Assembly: GCA_036758285.1 (NCBI GenBank)
Contig: DAIOWV010000017.1
Location: 1-43,870, forward strand
Source of the DNA: Taishania sp036758285
GTDB lineage: Bacteria > Bacteroidota > Bacteroidia > Flavobacteriales_D > Crocinitomicaceae
Reading direction: 5' to 3'
Length of the DNA stretch: 43,870 bases
Made by a program: the position numbers and the translations under genes. A model generated the notes under the pieces. The model searched no databases. It was given only the letters and a program-made list of their open reading frames with translations, and had not been told where the DNA came from. Below, piece after piece: positions 33,185 through 41,796 of the stretch; position 1 is the first letter of the stretch, and each line of letters starts with the position of its first letter.

Positions 33185-33982
33185 ATGGGAAAAATCATTG
33201 CAATAGCAAATCAAAAAGGTGGAGTTGGGAAAACTACTACAGCAATTAATCTAGCAGCATGTTTTGGTGTGTTAGAATATAAGACTTTGCTTGTAGATGC
33301 TGACCCGCAAGCCAATGCAACAAGTGGAGTAGGCTTGGATCCTAAAAACACACGTAATATTTATGATTGTTTGGTAAATGATGTTAATCCTGAAGATTTA
33401 ATCATTCAAACAGAAAGCCCTAATCTAGACATTCTTCCATCTCATATTGATTTGGTAGGTGCTGAATTAGAAATGATCAACATTCCTAATCGTGAACATA
33501 AATTGAAGCTTGCTCTGGAAAAGGTAAAAGATAAGTATGATTTCATAATTATCGATTGTTCCCCTTCCTTAGGTTTAATTACTGTTAATGCATTAACTTC
33601 AGCAGATTCTGTATTAATTCCAGTTCAATGCGAATATTTTGCTTTGGAAGGATTAGGAAAATTGCTGAATACAATAAAAATTGTTCAAGGCCGATTAAAT
33701 ACGGATTTAGAAATTGAAGGAATTGTCTTAACAATGTATGATACACGCCTTCGTCTTGCAAATCAGGTAGTTGATGAGGTTAAAACGCATTTTCAAGATT
33801 TGGTATTTGATACGTTAATTCACCGTAATACAAAACTAGGAGAAGCTCCAAGTTTTGGACAAACGATTGTAATGCATGATGTTGCAAGTAAAGGTTCAAT
33901 AAATTATTTGAATTTTGCACGAGAAGTATTGCAAAAAAATGACTTAACTAAAATTTCTAACAACGATAAAATTTTTCAATAA
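33185..33982 (+). CDS. parA: Chromosome partitioning ATPase ParA (Soj)
   Basis: 265 residues. It opens MGKIIAIANQKGGVGKTTTA, the deviant Walker A with the signature lysines K11 and K16, followed by the second acidic motif LLVDADPQANATSG, IIIDCSPSLGLITVNALTSA (Walker B) and QCEYFALEGL. ParA dimers bind DNA with ATP and are released by ParB at centromere-like parS sites, moving replicated origins apart. The parB gene follows after 3 nt. No GTTTCACGTGAAAC-like parS site was noticed in this window. Confidence 0.97.
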   Translation: MGKIIAIANQKGGVGKTTTAINLAACFGVLEYKTLLVDADPQANATSGVGLDPKNTRNIYDCLVNDVNPEDLIIQTESPNLDILPSHIDLVGAELEMINIPNREHKLKLALEKVKDKYDFIIIDCSPSLGLITVNALTSADSVLIPVQCEYFALEGLGKLLNTIKIVQGRLNTDLEIEGIVLTMYDTRLRLANQVVDEVKTHFQDLVFDTLIHRNTKLGEAPSFGQTIVMHDVASKGSINYLNFAREVLQKNDLTKISNNDKIFQ

Positions 33983-33985
33983 AAC

Positions 33986-34912
33986 ATGAGTAACGCGACT
34001 AATAAACGTTCAGCTTTAGGTAAAGGACTTGGTGCATTGTTGGGTGCAGAAACTACTGCCTCAAATGTTAATAGTGGAGAGCCAGGATCAATATCATTGA
34101 TTAAAATATCGGATATAGAAGCAAATCCATTTAATCCGCGTACACATTTTGAAAGAGATGCTTTAGAAGAATTAAGTCAATCAATTTCAATTCACGGAAT
34201 TATTCAACCTTTAACTGTAAGAAAAGTTGGTCAAGATAAATATCAACTTATTTCGGGAGAAAGAAGGTTTAGAGCTTCTCAATTAGCTGGTTTAACTGAA
34301 GTTCCTGCTTATGTTAGGGTAGCGAATGATCAAACAATGCTAGAAATGGCATTGGTTGAAAATATTCAACGTGAAGACTTAAATGCAATTGAGGTTGCCC
34401 TTTCATATCAACGATTAATTGAAGAATGTTCGCTAACTCAAGACCAATTAAGTCAAAAAGTTGCAAAATCAAGATCTAGCATAACGAACTTCCTTCGATT
34501 GTTAAAATTGCCTGTAGAAGTACAAGCTGGAGTTCGAGATAATCAAATCTCTATGGGGCATGCACGTGCTTTGGTTTCTGCTGGAGATGAAATGAAACAA
34601 ATTAGTATCTATAATCAAATTGTTGCTCATGGACTTTCAGTTCGTGATACGGAATCATTGGTTAAAGGAGAGTTGTCAATAGATGAAGAATTATCACCGA
34701 TTGGTAGTGAAGATGTTAAAAAAAGTAAAACTTCATCAATTTCTGAGCAACAAACTGCTTTTAAGTCACAATTAAGCAATAAATTAGCGACGAAAGTTGA
34801 TATTAAAAAAGCGGCAAATGGTTCTGGTAGCATCGTTCTGAAATTTAGTTCTGAAGGTGAGTTAAATCGTATCATTNNNNNNNNNNNNNNNNNNNNNNNN
34901 NNNNATAGTTAA
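33986..34912 (+). CDS. parB: Chromosome partitioning protein ParB (Spo0J), C-terminus in a gap
   Basis: About 308 residues. The N-terminus KRSALGKGLGALLG is the ParA-stimulating segment. The ParB/CTPase domain shows NPFNPRTHFERDALEELSQS, ISGERRFRASQLAG and VENIQREDLNAIEVALSYQR; then comes the helix-turn-helix (LSQKVAKSRSSITNFLRLLK) and the C-terminal dimer region. The last ten or so codons fall in the 28-N gap, so the exact end (TAA at 34910-34912, or an alternative frame) is uncertain. ParB loads at parS as a CTP-dependent clamp. Followed by the DUF5683 gene. Confidence 0.95.
   Translation: MSNATNKRSALGKGLGALLGAETTASNVNSGEPGSISLIKISDIEANPFNPRTHFERDALEELSQSISIHGIIQPLTVRKVGQDKYQLISGERRFRASQLAGLTEVPAYVRVANDQTMLEMALVENIQREDLNAIEVALSYQRLIEECSLTQDQLSQKVAKSRSSITNFLRLLKLPVEVQAGVRDNQISMGHARALVSAGDEMKQISIYNQIVAHGLSVRDTESLVKGELSIDEELSPIGSEDVKKSKTSSISEQQTAFKSQLSNKLATKVDIKKAANGSGSIVLKFSSEGELNRIIXXXXXXXXXXS
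34877..34904. other. Assembly gap (28 N) at the 3' end of parB
   Basis: Run of 28 N after the in-frame codons ELNRII; the true length is unknown, so the final ParB residues are not known. Confidence 0.95.
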
Positions 34913-34943
34913 TTTTCATTGCTGAAAACTTTTTATTGGTTGA

Positions 34944-35522
34944 ATGAATAACTTCTTGTTTTTACTTTTCTTTTGGATGGTATTTCCGATTCTTTCGCAG
35001 AAAGAACCTGTAAATGAGGATGTAGTGACTACAGATTCCACAGACCAACATTCTGTAAAAAAAGCAGTAATTTTCTCAGCAGTCATTCCTGGAGCAGGAC
35101 AGATTTATAATCATATAGCAATGCCCAAAGGAAAGAAAAAAGCCTATTGGAAAGTCCCCTTAATTTATGCTGGTTTAGGAGTAACAACGTATTATGCATT
35201 TAAAAGTAATACGGAACAAAAAGAACTCAAAAAAGAATATTTAAATAGGACGAATCTAGGTATTCAAAGTGATAAATATGAGAATTATGATGATACAGGT
35301 ATTCTTCAACTTTATCAACAAAAATTAAATAATAGAGACTTACTTTTTTTAGGAATGGGGTTAGTCTACCTAATTCAAATTGCTGATGCAGCTGTTGAAG
35401 CTCATTTTGTAAATTTTGATATTTCAGATGATTTATCAATGAAAATAAGACCTGCTTTTATTCCATTGTCTTATAGAAGTCCAGCAACTGTTGGAGTTTC
35501 ACTTCAATTTAATTTAAAATAA
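34944..35522 (+). CDS. DUF5683 family membrane protein
   Basis: 192 residues. A signal peptide (MNNFLFLLFFWMVFPILSQ) is followed by KKAVIFSAVIPGAGQIYNHI and KKAYWKVPLIYAGLGVTTYY, the marks of the DUF5683 family, and a second membrane pair near LLFLGMGLVYLIQIADAAVEAHF. The end, SMKIRPAFIPLSYRSP...VGVSLQFNLK, resembles a beta strand of an outer-membrane protein. In Bacteroidota this gene commonly sits between parB and dapB; the conserved place suggests a shared but unexplained reason. Function unknown. Confidence 0.82.
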   Translation: MNNFLFLLFFWMVFPILSQKEPVNEDVVTTDSTDQHSVKKAVIFSAVIPGAGQIYNHIAMPKGKKKAYWKVPLIYAGLGVTTYYAFKSNTEQKELKKEYLNRTNLGIQSDKYENYDDTGILQLYQQKLNNRDLLFLGMGLVYLIQIADAAVEAHFVNFDISDDLSMKIRPAFIPLSYRSPATVGVSLQFNLK

Positions 35523-35528
35523 ACTTCT

Positions 35529-36254
35529 ATGAAAATAGCACTTATAGGTTATGGTAAAATGGGAAAAGCAATTGAACAGATTGCAATTCAAAGAGGACAT
35601 GAAGTTGTAGTGAAATTAAATTCAACATCACCATTAAGTGATTTGAAAAATGAGTCTTTTGATGTCGCAATTGAGTTTACAAGACCTGACTCTGTTGTTG
35701 ATAATATCGTTTTTTGTGCTGAAAATACTATTCCTGTTGTTGTTGGTACAACTGCATGGAGGGATCAATTTCAGTATGTTAAAGAAGTAATTGATAAGAA
35801 TAACGGATCAATGTTGTATGCAAGTAACTTCTCAGTAGGAGTGAATGTTTTTTTTGAAATAAATCGAAAATTAGCAAAATTAATGAACCCTCATACTGAG
35901 TACAATGTAAGTATAGAGGAAATTCATCATTTACAGAAATTAGACGCACCAAGTGGAACAGCTGTAACGATTGCAAATGATATTATCAATAATGTTGATA
36001 TACTAGAATCATGGAAGCTTGGTGAGGAAGAGGCTCCAGAAGTCAAAAAACAAGAATTGGCGATAACTTCATTCAGAGAGCCAGATGTTCCTGGAACTCA
36101 TATTGTAAGATATGAATCTGAAATTGATACAATAGAGATTTTACATGAGGCGCATAGTCGAAAAGGATTTGCTCTAGGGGCTGTAATAGCTGCTGAGTTT
36201 TTAAACGGAAAAAAAGGTATATTTACCATGTCAGATGTGTTAAAATTTGATTAA
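35529..36254 (+). CDS. dapB: 4-hydroxy-tetrahydrodipicolinate reductase
   Basis: 241 residues, slightly shorter than E. coli DapB (273), usual for this phylum. It makes tetrahydrodipicolinate with NAD(P)H for lysine and peptidoglycan diaminopimelate. Visible parts are the nucleotide motif IGYGKMGKAI (6-15), VVVGTTAW (71-78), YASNFSVGVNVF, the active-site block EIHHLQKLDAPSGTA (H133, H134, K137) and the closing EAHSRKGFALGAVIAAEFL. It lies 6 nt after the DUF5683 gene and before lepB. Confidence 0.96.
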   Translation: MKIALIGYGKMGKAIEQIAIQRGHEVVVKLNSTSPLSDLKNESFDVAIEFTRPDSVVDNIVFCAENTIPVVVGTTAWRDQFQYVKEVIDKNNGSMLYASNFSVGVNVFFEINRKLAKLMNPHTEYNVSIEEIHHLQKLDAPSGTAVTIANDIINNVDILESWKLGEEEAPEVKKQELAITSFREPDVPGTHIVRYESEIDTIEILHEAHSRKGFALGAVIAAEFLNGKKGIFTMSDVLKFD

Positions 36255-36335
36255 TTTTTGCGATTAAATCTGATAAATGAATAATAAACTGTTCTTAAAA
36301 AGAATAAAAAATAGTACACTTAAACAGAAGAAACA

Positions 36336-38186
36336 ATGAGTTTTATTTATTTCTACATTTTTATTTTAGCACATCCATATTTGGCGATGTGGTGGAAAAG
36401 CTTTGAATTAATGGAAAGAAAGCAATGGGAAGCTTTTATTCCTGTTTACAATTATTATGTAGCGTATAAGGTTTTACTTAAAAAAGGATGGTGGGCATTG
36501 TTGTTGTTAGTTCCTGGTGTACATCTTGTAATGTTGGCTGTTTTAAATGTTACTTACATTCGAAGATTCGGTTACTTTAGTTTGTTAGATACTGTTCAAG
36601 GTATCTTTTTCCCATATTTGATTTTCTTCAAAATAGCAAAGAATAAAGATCAAATGTTACCTGAAACGAATTGGGCAAATGGAAAAGAAGTGTCTCAAAG
36701 AGAATGGGGTGACCATTTGGTGTTATTCATGGCTTTACCTGTTATTGGACATGCAATCGCACTTGGAATTGGAGCTGTAACAAGAGAACGTCCTGGTTCT
36801 AAGTCAAAAGTTAAGGAATGGGGAGATTCCATTATTTTTGCTTTAGTAGCAGCATTGATTATTCGAACTTATGTTTTTGAACCTTTTAGAATCCCTACAG
36901 GATCAATGGAAAGAACGTTACTTGTGGGTGATTTCTTATTTGTAAATAAACTTGCTTATGGTCCAAAAGTTCCAGTAACACCTTTGTCATATCCATTGGT
37001 ACACAATACAACTCCTTTTATTACAATGCAATCGTATACAACTTTAGAAAAAGGTACTTATACACGATTGCCAGGATTTGGTAACATTCAAAGATATGAT
37101 GTAGCAGTTTTTAATTATCCTGCGGGGGATACAGCTGTTTACGATCCTAGAATGCCATTTGGTTTAATGGGGCATGAATACGAGGGTATTGTCAATGATG
37201 AAGCATTTAGAATGTATCGTGAAGATAGTCGTAGAAGATTCGCAGTTATTGAAGACTCCTTGAAAGGTAAAGGATACGAAGGAGATGTATTGAACCGATT
37301 TCTAAATGAAATTGCAAGCGCTGAGTTTATCAAAAACTTGTCAAGTTGGCAAAATAAAGCTAGAACACTTATTGCTGAAGATAAAATTTCTCAAGACAAA
37401 CAATCAGGACAATTGATTAAACATCATGGAATTATTTACCGACCAGTTGATAAGAGAGAAAACTATATTAAACGTTGTGTAGGTATGCCAAAAGATTACC
37501 TTGAAATTAGAAATTCTATTTTATATGTAAATGGTAAACCTGCAGAAGTTGCTCCAAATCAAAACTTATTGTACATTGCAAGTGAGGAAGGTTTTGCAAA
37601 TCATGTTTCTTTATATGAGCGTTTTGGAATTGAAAAAAGTGATTTATATTGGAATGGGTCTACTGTTTATGGTGTTCATGCAAACTTAACTACAATTGCA
37701 AAAGTTAGAAAAGCATACCCAGATGTACAATTCAATGTTCAGGTGACTCCACGTTATGTGTCTGATGGTGAAGGCAAATTTAGAGCTATTGAACAAATTG
37801 AAAATTTACATTATTTCCCGAAAGACATAAATATTTCAAATAACATTACCAATTTTGAGCGTTTTCAAGTGCCTTATAAAGGAAAAGTAGTTGATTTCAC
37901 AAAAGAGAATATTGCTTATTATCGACGAATTATTTCTGCTTATGAAGGACATAAGTTAGAAGAAAAAGCTGATGGTATTTACATCGATGGTAAAAAGACT
38001 ACGACCTATAAAGTTGAAATGAATTATTATTGGATGATGGGGGATAACCGTTATCAATCTGCTGATTCTCGTACTTGGGGGTTTGTTCCAGAAGATCATA
38101 TAGTTGGAAAAGCTTCAATGACTTGGTTTTCAAGTAACCCTGAATATGGTATTAGATGGGAGAGAATCTTCAAATCAATTAAATAA
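36336..38186 (+). CDS. lepB: Signal peptidase I, large Bacteroidota form
   Basis: 616 residues, nearly twice E. coli LepB. The N-terminal 150 form a DUF5684-like membrane region (WEAFIPVYNYYVAYKVLLKK with helices at about 53-73 and 128-148). The catalytic region starts with a helix (SIIFALVAALIIRTYVFEPF), the nucleophile S190 in IPTGSMERTL and the general base K379 in NYIKRCVGMPKDYLEI. About 180 residues separate them, far more than usual, partly filled by charged helices (EDSRRRFAVIEDSLKGKGY). A second insertion (about 402-560) precedes YYWMMGDNRYQSADSRTWGF. It removes signal peptides of exported proteins. The wbqC-like gene follows after 1 nt. Confidence 0.95.
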   Translation: MSFIYFYIFILAHPYLAMWWKSFELMERKQWEAFIPVYNYYVAYKVLLKKGWWALLLLVPGVHLVMLAVLNVTYIRRFGYFSLLDTVQGIFFPYLIFFKIAKNKDQMLPETNWANGKEVSQREWGDHLVLFMALPVIGHAIALGIGAVTRERPGSKSKVKEWGDSIIFALVAALIIRTYVFEPFRIPTGSMERTLLVGDFLFVNKLAYGPKVPVTPLSYPLVHNTTPFITMQSYTTLEKGTYTRLPGFGNIQRYDVAVFNYPAGDTAVYDPRMPFGLMGHEYEGIVNDEAFRMYREDSRRRFAVIEDSLKGKGYEGDVLNRFLNEIASAEFIKNLSSWQNKARTLIAEDKISQDKQSGQLIKHHGIIYRPVDKRENYIKRCVGMPKDYLEIRNSILYVNGKPAEVAPNQNLLYIASEEGFANHVSLYERFGIEKSDLYWNGSTVYGVHANLTTIAKVRKAYPDVQFNVQVTPRYVSDGEGKFRAIEQIENLHYFPKDINISNNITNFERFQVPYKGKVVDFTKENIAYYRRIISAYEGHKLEEKADGIYIDGKKTTTYKVEMNYYWMMGDNRYQSADSRTWGFVPEDHIVGKASMTWFSSNPEYGIRWERIFKSIK

Positions 38187-38187
38187 A

Positions 38188-38781
38188 ATGCAAATTTTTC
38201 CAACGGCATATTTTGCTCCAATTGCTTATTATAAAGCATTTGCTAATGCAGATAATCCAGTTGTTGAGGTGAAAGAACATTTTGTTAAGCAAACTATTCG
38301 AACCCGTTGTGAAGTGTTGGGTCCCAATGGAAAGCAATTATTAAGTGTTCCTGTTGAAAGAATTAATGGGAACAAAACTGCAATTGAAGATTTGGTTATT
38401 GTTGAAGATGGATGGAGAAAAATTCATTGGAAAACGATAGAAACAGCTTATTCTTCAGCACCTTTTTTTGATTATTACGGTATTGAAATAAAAGAGTTGT
38501 TGATGAACCAAAGTTTGAAGAAGCTTACAGATTTAAACGATGCAATTCATCAACGAATTCTTAGTTGGCTTGATATACAAATACCTTCTAGTTTTACAAA
38601 TGATTTTGAACCTTATTTTTCAACAGATTATCGATTGATAAAATTAGACTCAGAAGTAGATTTTGAACATAAATCCTATTATCAAGTATTTAGAAATAAA
38701 ACTGATTGCATCTCTAATTTATCAATTTTAGATTTGATTCTCAATGAAGGACCAATGGCAAGAAAATGGTTGTTGGATTGA
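38188..38781 (+). CDS. WbqC family protein
   Basis: 197 residues from ATG 38188, placed 1 nt after the lepB stop; an in-frame ATG at 38146 would add 14 atypical residues inside lepB. The N-terminus MQIFPTAYFAPIAYYKAFAN and the segment VEDGWRKIHWKTIETAYSSA match the WbqC group. Members are found in O-antigen clusters and, in Bacteroidota, behind lepB; the enzymatic activity is not established. The dapB-lepB-wbqC spacing suggests one transcript. Confidence 0.83.
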   Translation: MQIFPTAYFAPIAYYKAFANADNPVVEVKEHFVKQTIRTRCEVLGPNGKQLLSVPVERINGNKTAIEDLVIVEDGWRKIHWKTIETAYSSAPFFDYYGIEIKELLMNQSLKKLTDLNDAIHQRILSWLDIQIPSSFTNDFEPYFSTDYRLIKLDSEVDFEHKSYYQVFRNKTDCISNLSILDLILNEGPMARKWLLD

Positions 38782-38850
38782 TTTAGTCATTCTTTTAATC
38801 GAACTCAGGTTTTTTAAGTCGTAAAAAGTAATTTTCGTCAACATAATCCT

Positions 38851-38858
38851 TATTTTTG
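38851..38858 (+). promoter_or_regulatory. Bacteroidota -7 promoter box, almost touching the thioesterase ATG
   Basis: TATTTTTG matches TAnnTTTG and ends 4 nt before the ATG at 38863, the same spacing as at tlyA. Confidence 0.55.
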
Positions 38859-38862
38859 TAAC

Positions 38863-39282
38863 ATGAAATTAAAGCAAGTACCTCTAAGTGTAATTAATTC
38901 TTTCAATAAGAATACATTGATGGAAGTGTTGAATATTGAATGTATTGAATTAGGTGATGACTATTTGAAATCACGAATGCCAGTAAATACAACAACACAT
39001 CAACCTGCAGGATTGTTGCATGGTGGAGCAAGTGCTGCTTTAATCGAAAGTATTGGTTCAATGGGATCGGTTTTATTAATTGATTTTGAAAAAGAGATCC
39101 CTGTTGGACTAGAGATAAATGCCAATCATATTGCAGGAGTTCGGGATGGTCATGTGATAGCAACTGGTAAATTAGTTCATGGCGGTAAACGTACGCACGT
39201 ATGGCAAGTTGACCTTCATCATGAAGAGACAGGTAAATTAGTTTGTACTGGCCGATTAACTGTGATGATTGTCCCGAAATAG
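38863..39282 (+). CDS. Hotdog-fold acyl-CoA thioesterase, probably DHNA-CoA hydrolase
   Basis: 139 residues, a single PaaI/YbdB-type hotdog domain. The active-site helix reads HQPAGLLHGGASAALIESIG with H53, G54 and the likely catalytic acid E62; the strand GLEINANHIAGVRDGHVIA follows. This group includes MenI/YdiI, which hydrolyses 1,4-dihydroxy-2-naphthoyl-CoA in menaquinone synthesis. The isochorismate synthase gene, 3 nt downstream, catalyses the first step of that pathway, which makes the MenI role the best guess. Sequence alone cannot exclude a phenylacetyl-CoA or other acyl-CoA substrate. Confidence 0.85.
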   Translation: MKLKQVPLSVINSFNKNTLMEVLNIECIELGDDYLKSRMPVNTTTHQPAGLLHGGASAALIESIGSMGSVLLIDFEKEIPVGLEINANHIAGVRDGHVIATGKLVHGGKRTHVWQVDLHHEETGKLVCTGRLTVMIVPK

Positions 39283-39285
39283 ATT

Positions 39286-40233
39286 GTGCAAACACATTTA
39301 ACATATCGATTACCAAACCAACCGATTGTAAATAAAGTTGGTGTTTTTAAAAAGTTAGATTCTTCTGAAATTTTCGAAGGATTTATGGTTTCAAACTTCG
39401 AGGGGACTGAATTCTTCGGTTTTTTTGAAAATGAAATAAATGAGTTGGAAACTACTCGTGATATACCAGTAGTGATCTCAAAATCAGCTTATATTGATTT
39501 AGCAAGCGAATTTATTCATTACATTCAAGATCATTCTATAGGTAAAGCAGTGCTTTCTAGAGTGAAAAAAGTTGAATTTGATGATGTTAATTTGAACAGT
39601 TTTTTTCTGCAACTTACTGAAAAATATCCAAAAGCTTTTTGTTATTGTTTTGATAGCCCTTTGTTGGGAAGATGGTTTGGTGCTACACCTGAAACGTTAA
39701 TTAAAATAGAGCAGGGGAGTGGCGAAACAATGTCTTTGGCAGGAACAAAAGTGGCTTCAGATGTGCTGCCATGGGGTGAAAAAGAGCAAATTGAACAGCA
39801 ATTAGTAACTGACTTTATTACCAGTGAATTGTCAAAATACTGTTCAAAAGTAAATGTCTCCCAACGTCAAGAATTGATTGCTGGACCAGTTAAACATTTA
39901 GTGCATTTTTTTAACTTCGAAATTAATGCTCAAAATGAGTGGGAATTAATTCAATCTCTACATCCAACACCAGCTGTTAGTGGTTTTCCTAAGAATAAAG
40001 CAATACAATGTATTTCTAATTTTGAACCACATGACCGTTTGTTTTATGCGGGAATTATTGGACTTAAATCCATTGATCGTACAAACTTATTTGTCAATCT
40101 TCGCTGTGGTCAAATAATAGAAAATCAACTTTACCTTTATTTAGGTGGAGGATTAACCCAAGATTCAATTCCAGAATCTGAATGGGATGAAACAGAAAAT
40201 AAATCTAAAACGATTCTTGATGTAATGTTGTAG
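39286..40233 (+). CDS. menF: Isochorismate synthase (GTG start)
   Basis: 315 residues of the chorismate-binding family, shorter than E. coli MenF (431) with a reduced N-terminal part. Motifs are KAVLSRVKKVEF (K94/K95), FGATPETLIKI, MSLAGTKVAS with LAGT rather than PIKGT or PIAGT, GPVKHLVHF, LHPTPAVSGFPK, DRLFYAGIIGL and LYLGGGLTQDSIPESEWDE. Chorismate is converted to isochorismate for menaquinone. The start is GTG at 39286, three bases after the thioesterase stop, and gives a full N-terminus; the first downstream ATG would remove 33 residues. menD is not next, though it often is in related genomes. Confidence 0.9.
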   Translation: MQTHLTYRLPNQPIVNKVGVFKKLDSSEIFEGFMVSNFEGTEFFGFFENEINELETTRDIPVVISKSAYIDLASEFIHYIQDHSIGKAVLSRVKKVEFDDVNLNSFFLQLTEKYPKAFCYCFDSPLLGRWFGATPETLIKIEQGSGETMSLAGTKVASDVLPWGEKEQIEQQLVTDFITSELSKYCSKVNVSQRQELIAGPVKHLVHFFNFEINAQNEWELIQSLHPTPAVSGFPKNKAIQCISNFEPHDRLFYAGIIGLKSIDRTNLFVNLRCGQIIENQLYLYLGGGLTQDSIPESEWDETENKSKTILDVML

Positions 40234-40265
40234 TGAGATAGATTCTCTAAGTTTTTTTAATATGA

Positions 40266-40303
40266 GATACAATTAAAATTATATTATTAATTTTGATTGT
40301 ATC
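40266..40303 (+). repeat. Long inverted repeat downstream of menF
   Basis: GATACAATTAAAATTA (40266-40281) and TAATTTTGATTGTATC (40288-40303) pair over 16 bases with one G:T pair and a 6-nt loop. No T-run follows on either strand, so it may be an mRNA 3'-end hairpin rather than a classical terminator. Confidence 0.6.
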
Positions 40304-40357
40304 ATGCAAAATAATGTAAGTTGAAAACAATTTTCTATTTACTTTAAAAAATCTACT

Positions 40358-40756
40358 ATGAAAAGAAAAGACCTTAAACTGATTTTAATTTATTTGTTGT
40401 TTTCATTAATATTTAACATTCTAAGTGTGTTATTTATTTTCAAAGATAAATTAGATTTTTTTTCAGGTATTTTATTATTTGAATGGAAATCTCTTCTGTA
40501 TGATATGATTGTTTTGTTTATTGTATCGTTCATTTCGCTCCTAATCATAAAACAGATTAAAGGAAATAGCTACTTGGTAATAGGGGGGAATATCATGATT
40601 TTTATACTAGTTCATTCAATATTCTTTTATACATATCTTCATTACTTTTATGCAATGTCATTTGAAAATATTTTAAATAGTACTTCAAATGGTGTGGAAC
40701 GAGGAATATTATTTCAATTATTATATCAAGTTTCTAAAAATAAACAACAATTATAG
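40358..40756 (+). CDS. Small hydrophobic membrane protein of unknown function
   Basis: 132 residues, with four predicted membrane helices: LKLILIYLLFSLIFNILSVL (6-25), about 36-44 (weak), MIVLFIVSFISLLIIK (50-65) and VIGGNIMIFILVHSIFFYTY (74-93). The N-terminus is basic (MKRKD). The C-terminal 30 residues are polar and end in KNKQQL. No known domain. It is 124 nt behind menF with an inverted repeat between, and convergent with apbE, so it is probably transcribed alone. Low-complexity hydrophobic composition limits any comparison. Confidence 0.55.
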   Translation: MKRKDLKLILIYLLFSLIFNILSVLFIFKDKLDFFSGILLFEWKSLLYDMIVLFIVSFISLLIIKQIKGNSYLVIGGNIMIFILVHSIFFYTYLHYFYAMSFENILNSTSNGVERGILFQLLYQVSKNKQQL

Positions 40757-40782
40757 TATCTATTACAAACATTTGTCTATGT

Positions 40783-41796
40783 TTAGGATTGATATACTTT
40801 TAATTCATTTTCAGAATTTCTGTAAATGAGTATTATTTTCAATTCAGATTGTTGGTTCACAAACTCGATACTTTTTTCTTTTCCTAGGATCATAAAAACG
40901 GTTGCGTATGCATCAGCAAGGGCTGCATTTGGCGCAATTACAGTTGCAGATATTACATCTGTGAGAATAGGTTTGCCAGTTTTTGGGCTCAAGGTGTGAC
41001 CATATTTGATTCCATCTTTTACGAAGAAATTTCGATAGTTGCCACTAGTAGCAATCCCACAATTTGTTACAGAAATTGTTGTGATTATTTCTCGATCATC
41101 TGCTGTGTTATCTTCTGAAGGAGTGTCAATTCCAATGTTCCAATTTTCGTTGTTTTTATTTTTACCTTTTACACGAATTTCACCACCAATTTCGATGTAA
41201 TAATTTTTGTGTCCTTTCTTTTCGATGAAATCAGCTACAACATCAACAGAAAACCCTTGTGCTATTCCATTAAAGTCTAATTTAAATCGAGGGTCATTTT
41301 TGATAATCCGAACAGAATCCTTTATAAATTCAACTTTGTGAAATAACCCTTTTTTAAAGTTTGTAAATTGAAGTATTGAATCAATTTCTTTATCTGTTAA
41401 AACTGTTTCAGATTTATCAAAAAAACCCCATCCTTTGACAAGTGAATAGACTGATGGGTCGTAAAGTCCATTAGATTTGTTGTATGCTTCCTGTGCTAAA
41501 TTATAGCATTTAATAAATATGGAATCACGATCGATAAAACTGTATTCATTTTTTACATCGTTTATTTTCGTAATGTGAGATTCCTGAATGTACGTCGAAA
41601 AAATAGTATCAAAATTTGCTAGAAGTTTATCTATTTCATTTTGTTGAAAATTGATTGTTTCTTCAGCAACAATAATTGTATAGGTTGTTCCTTGAGTTTT
41701 TCCTGAAAACGTAAACCCTTCAATTTGATTTTTGCTTTCTGAAGTACAAGAAATTAATAGTAGAAGTAGACTAATAATTACGCTGTAATTTCGCAT
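40783..41796 (-). CDS. apbE: ApbE family FAD:protein FMN transferase, lipoprotein
   Basis: 337 residues from the ATG at 41794-41796, chosen because it yields a lipoprotein signal (NYSVIISLLLLLISC with the lipidated Cys in LISC); an ATG at 41862 would add a non-signal leader. ApbE motifs are FSGKTQGTTYTIIV, LDFNGIAQGFSVDVVADFIE, YYIEIGGEIRVKG, IATSGNYRNFF, YGHTLSPKTGKP and ALADAYATVFMILG. The enzyme links FMN to Thr/Ser of exported proteins such as NqrB/C or RnfG. The target is not in the window. The start lies 26 nt inside the end of the upstream repeat-protein gene, so the two are likely co-translated. Confidence 0.9.
   Translation of the reverse strand: MRNYSVIISLLLLLISCTSESKNQIEGFTFSGKTQGTTYTIIVAEETINFQQNEIDKLLANFDTIFSTYIQESHITKINDVKNEYSFIDRDSIFIKCYNLAQEAYNKSNGLYDPSVYSLVKGWGFFDKSETVLTDKEIDSILQFTNFKKGLFHKVEFIKDSVRIIKNDPRFKLDFNGIAQGFSVDVVADFIEKKGHKNYYIEIGGEIRVKGKNKNNENWNIGIDTPSEDNTADDREIITTISVTNCGIATSGNYRNFFVKDGIKYGHTLSPKTGKPILTDVISATVIAPNAALADAYATVFMILGKEKSIEFVNQQSELKIILIYRNSENELKVYQS

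Noticed and set aside
38903..39316. 137-codon open frame on the minus strand over the thioesterase gene
   Set aside because: It is the antisense shadow of a well-supported hotdog thioesterase and has no protein-family features.
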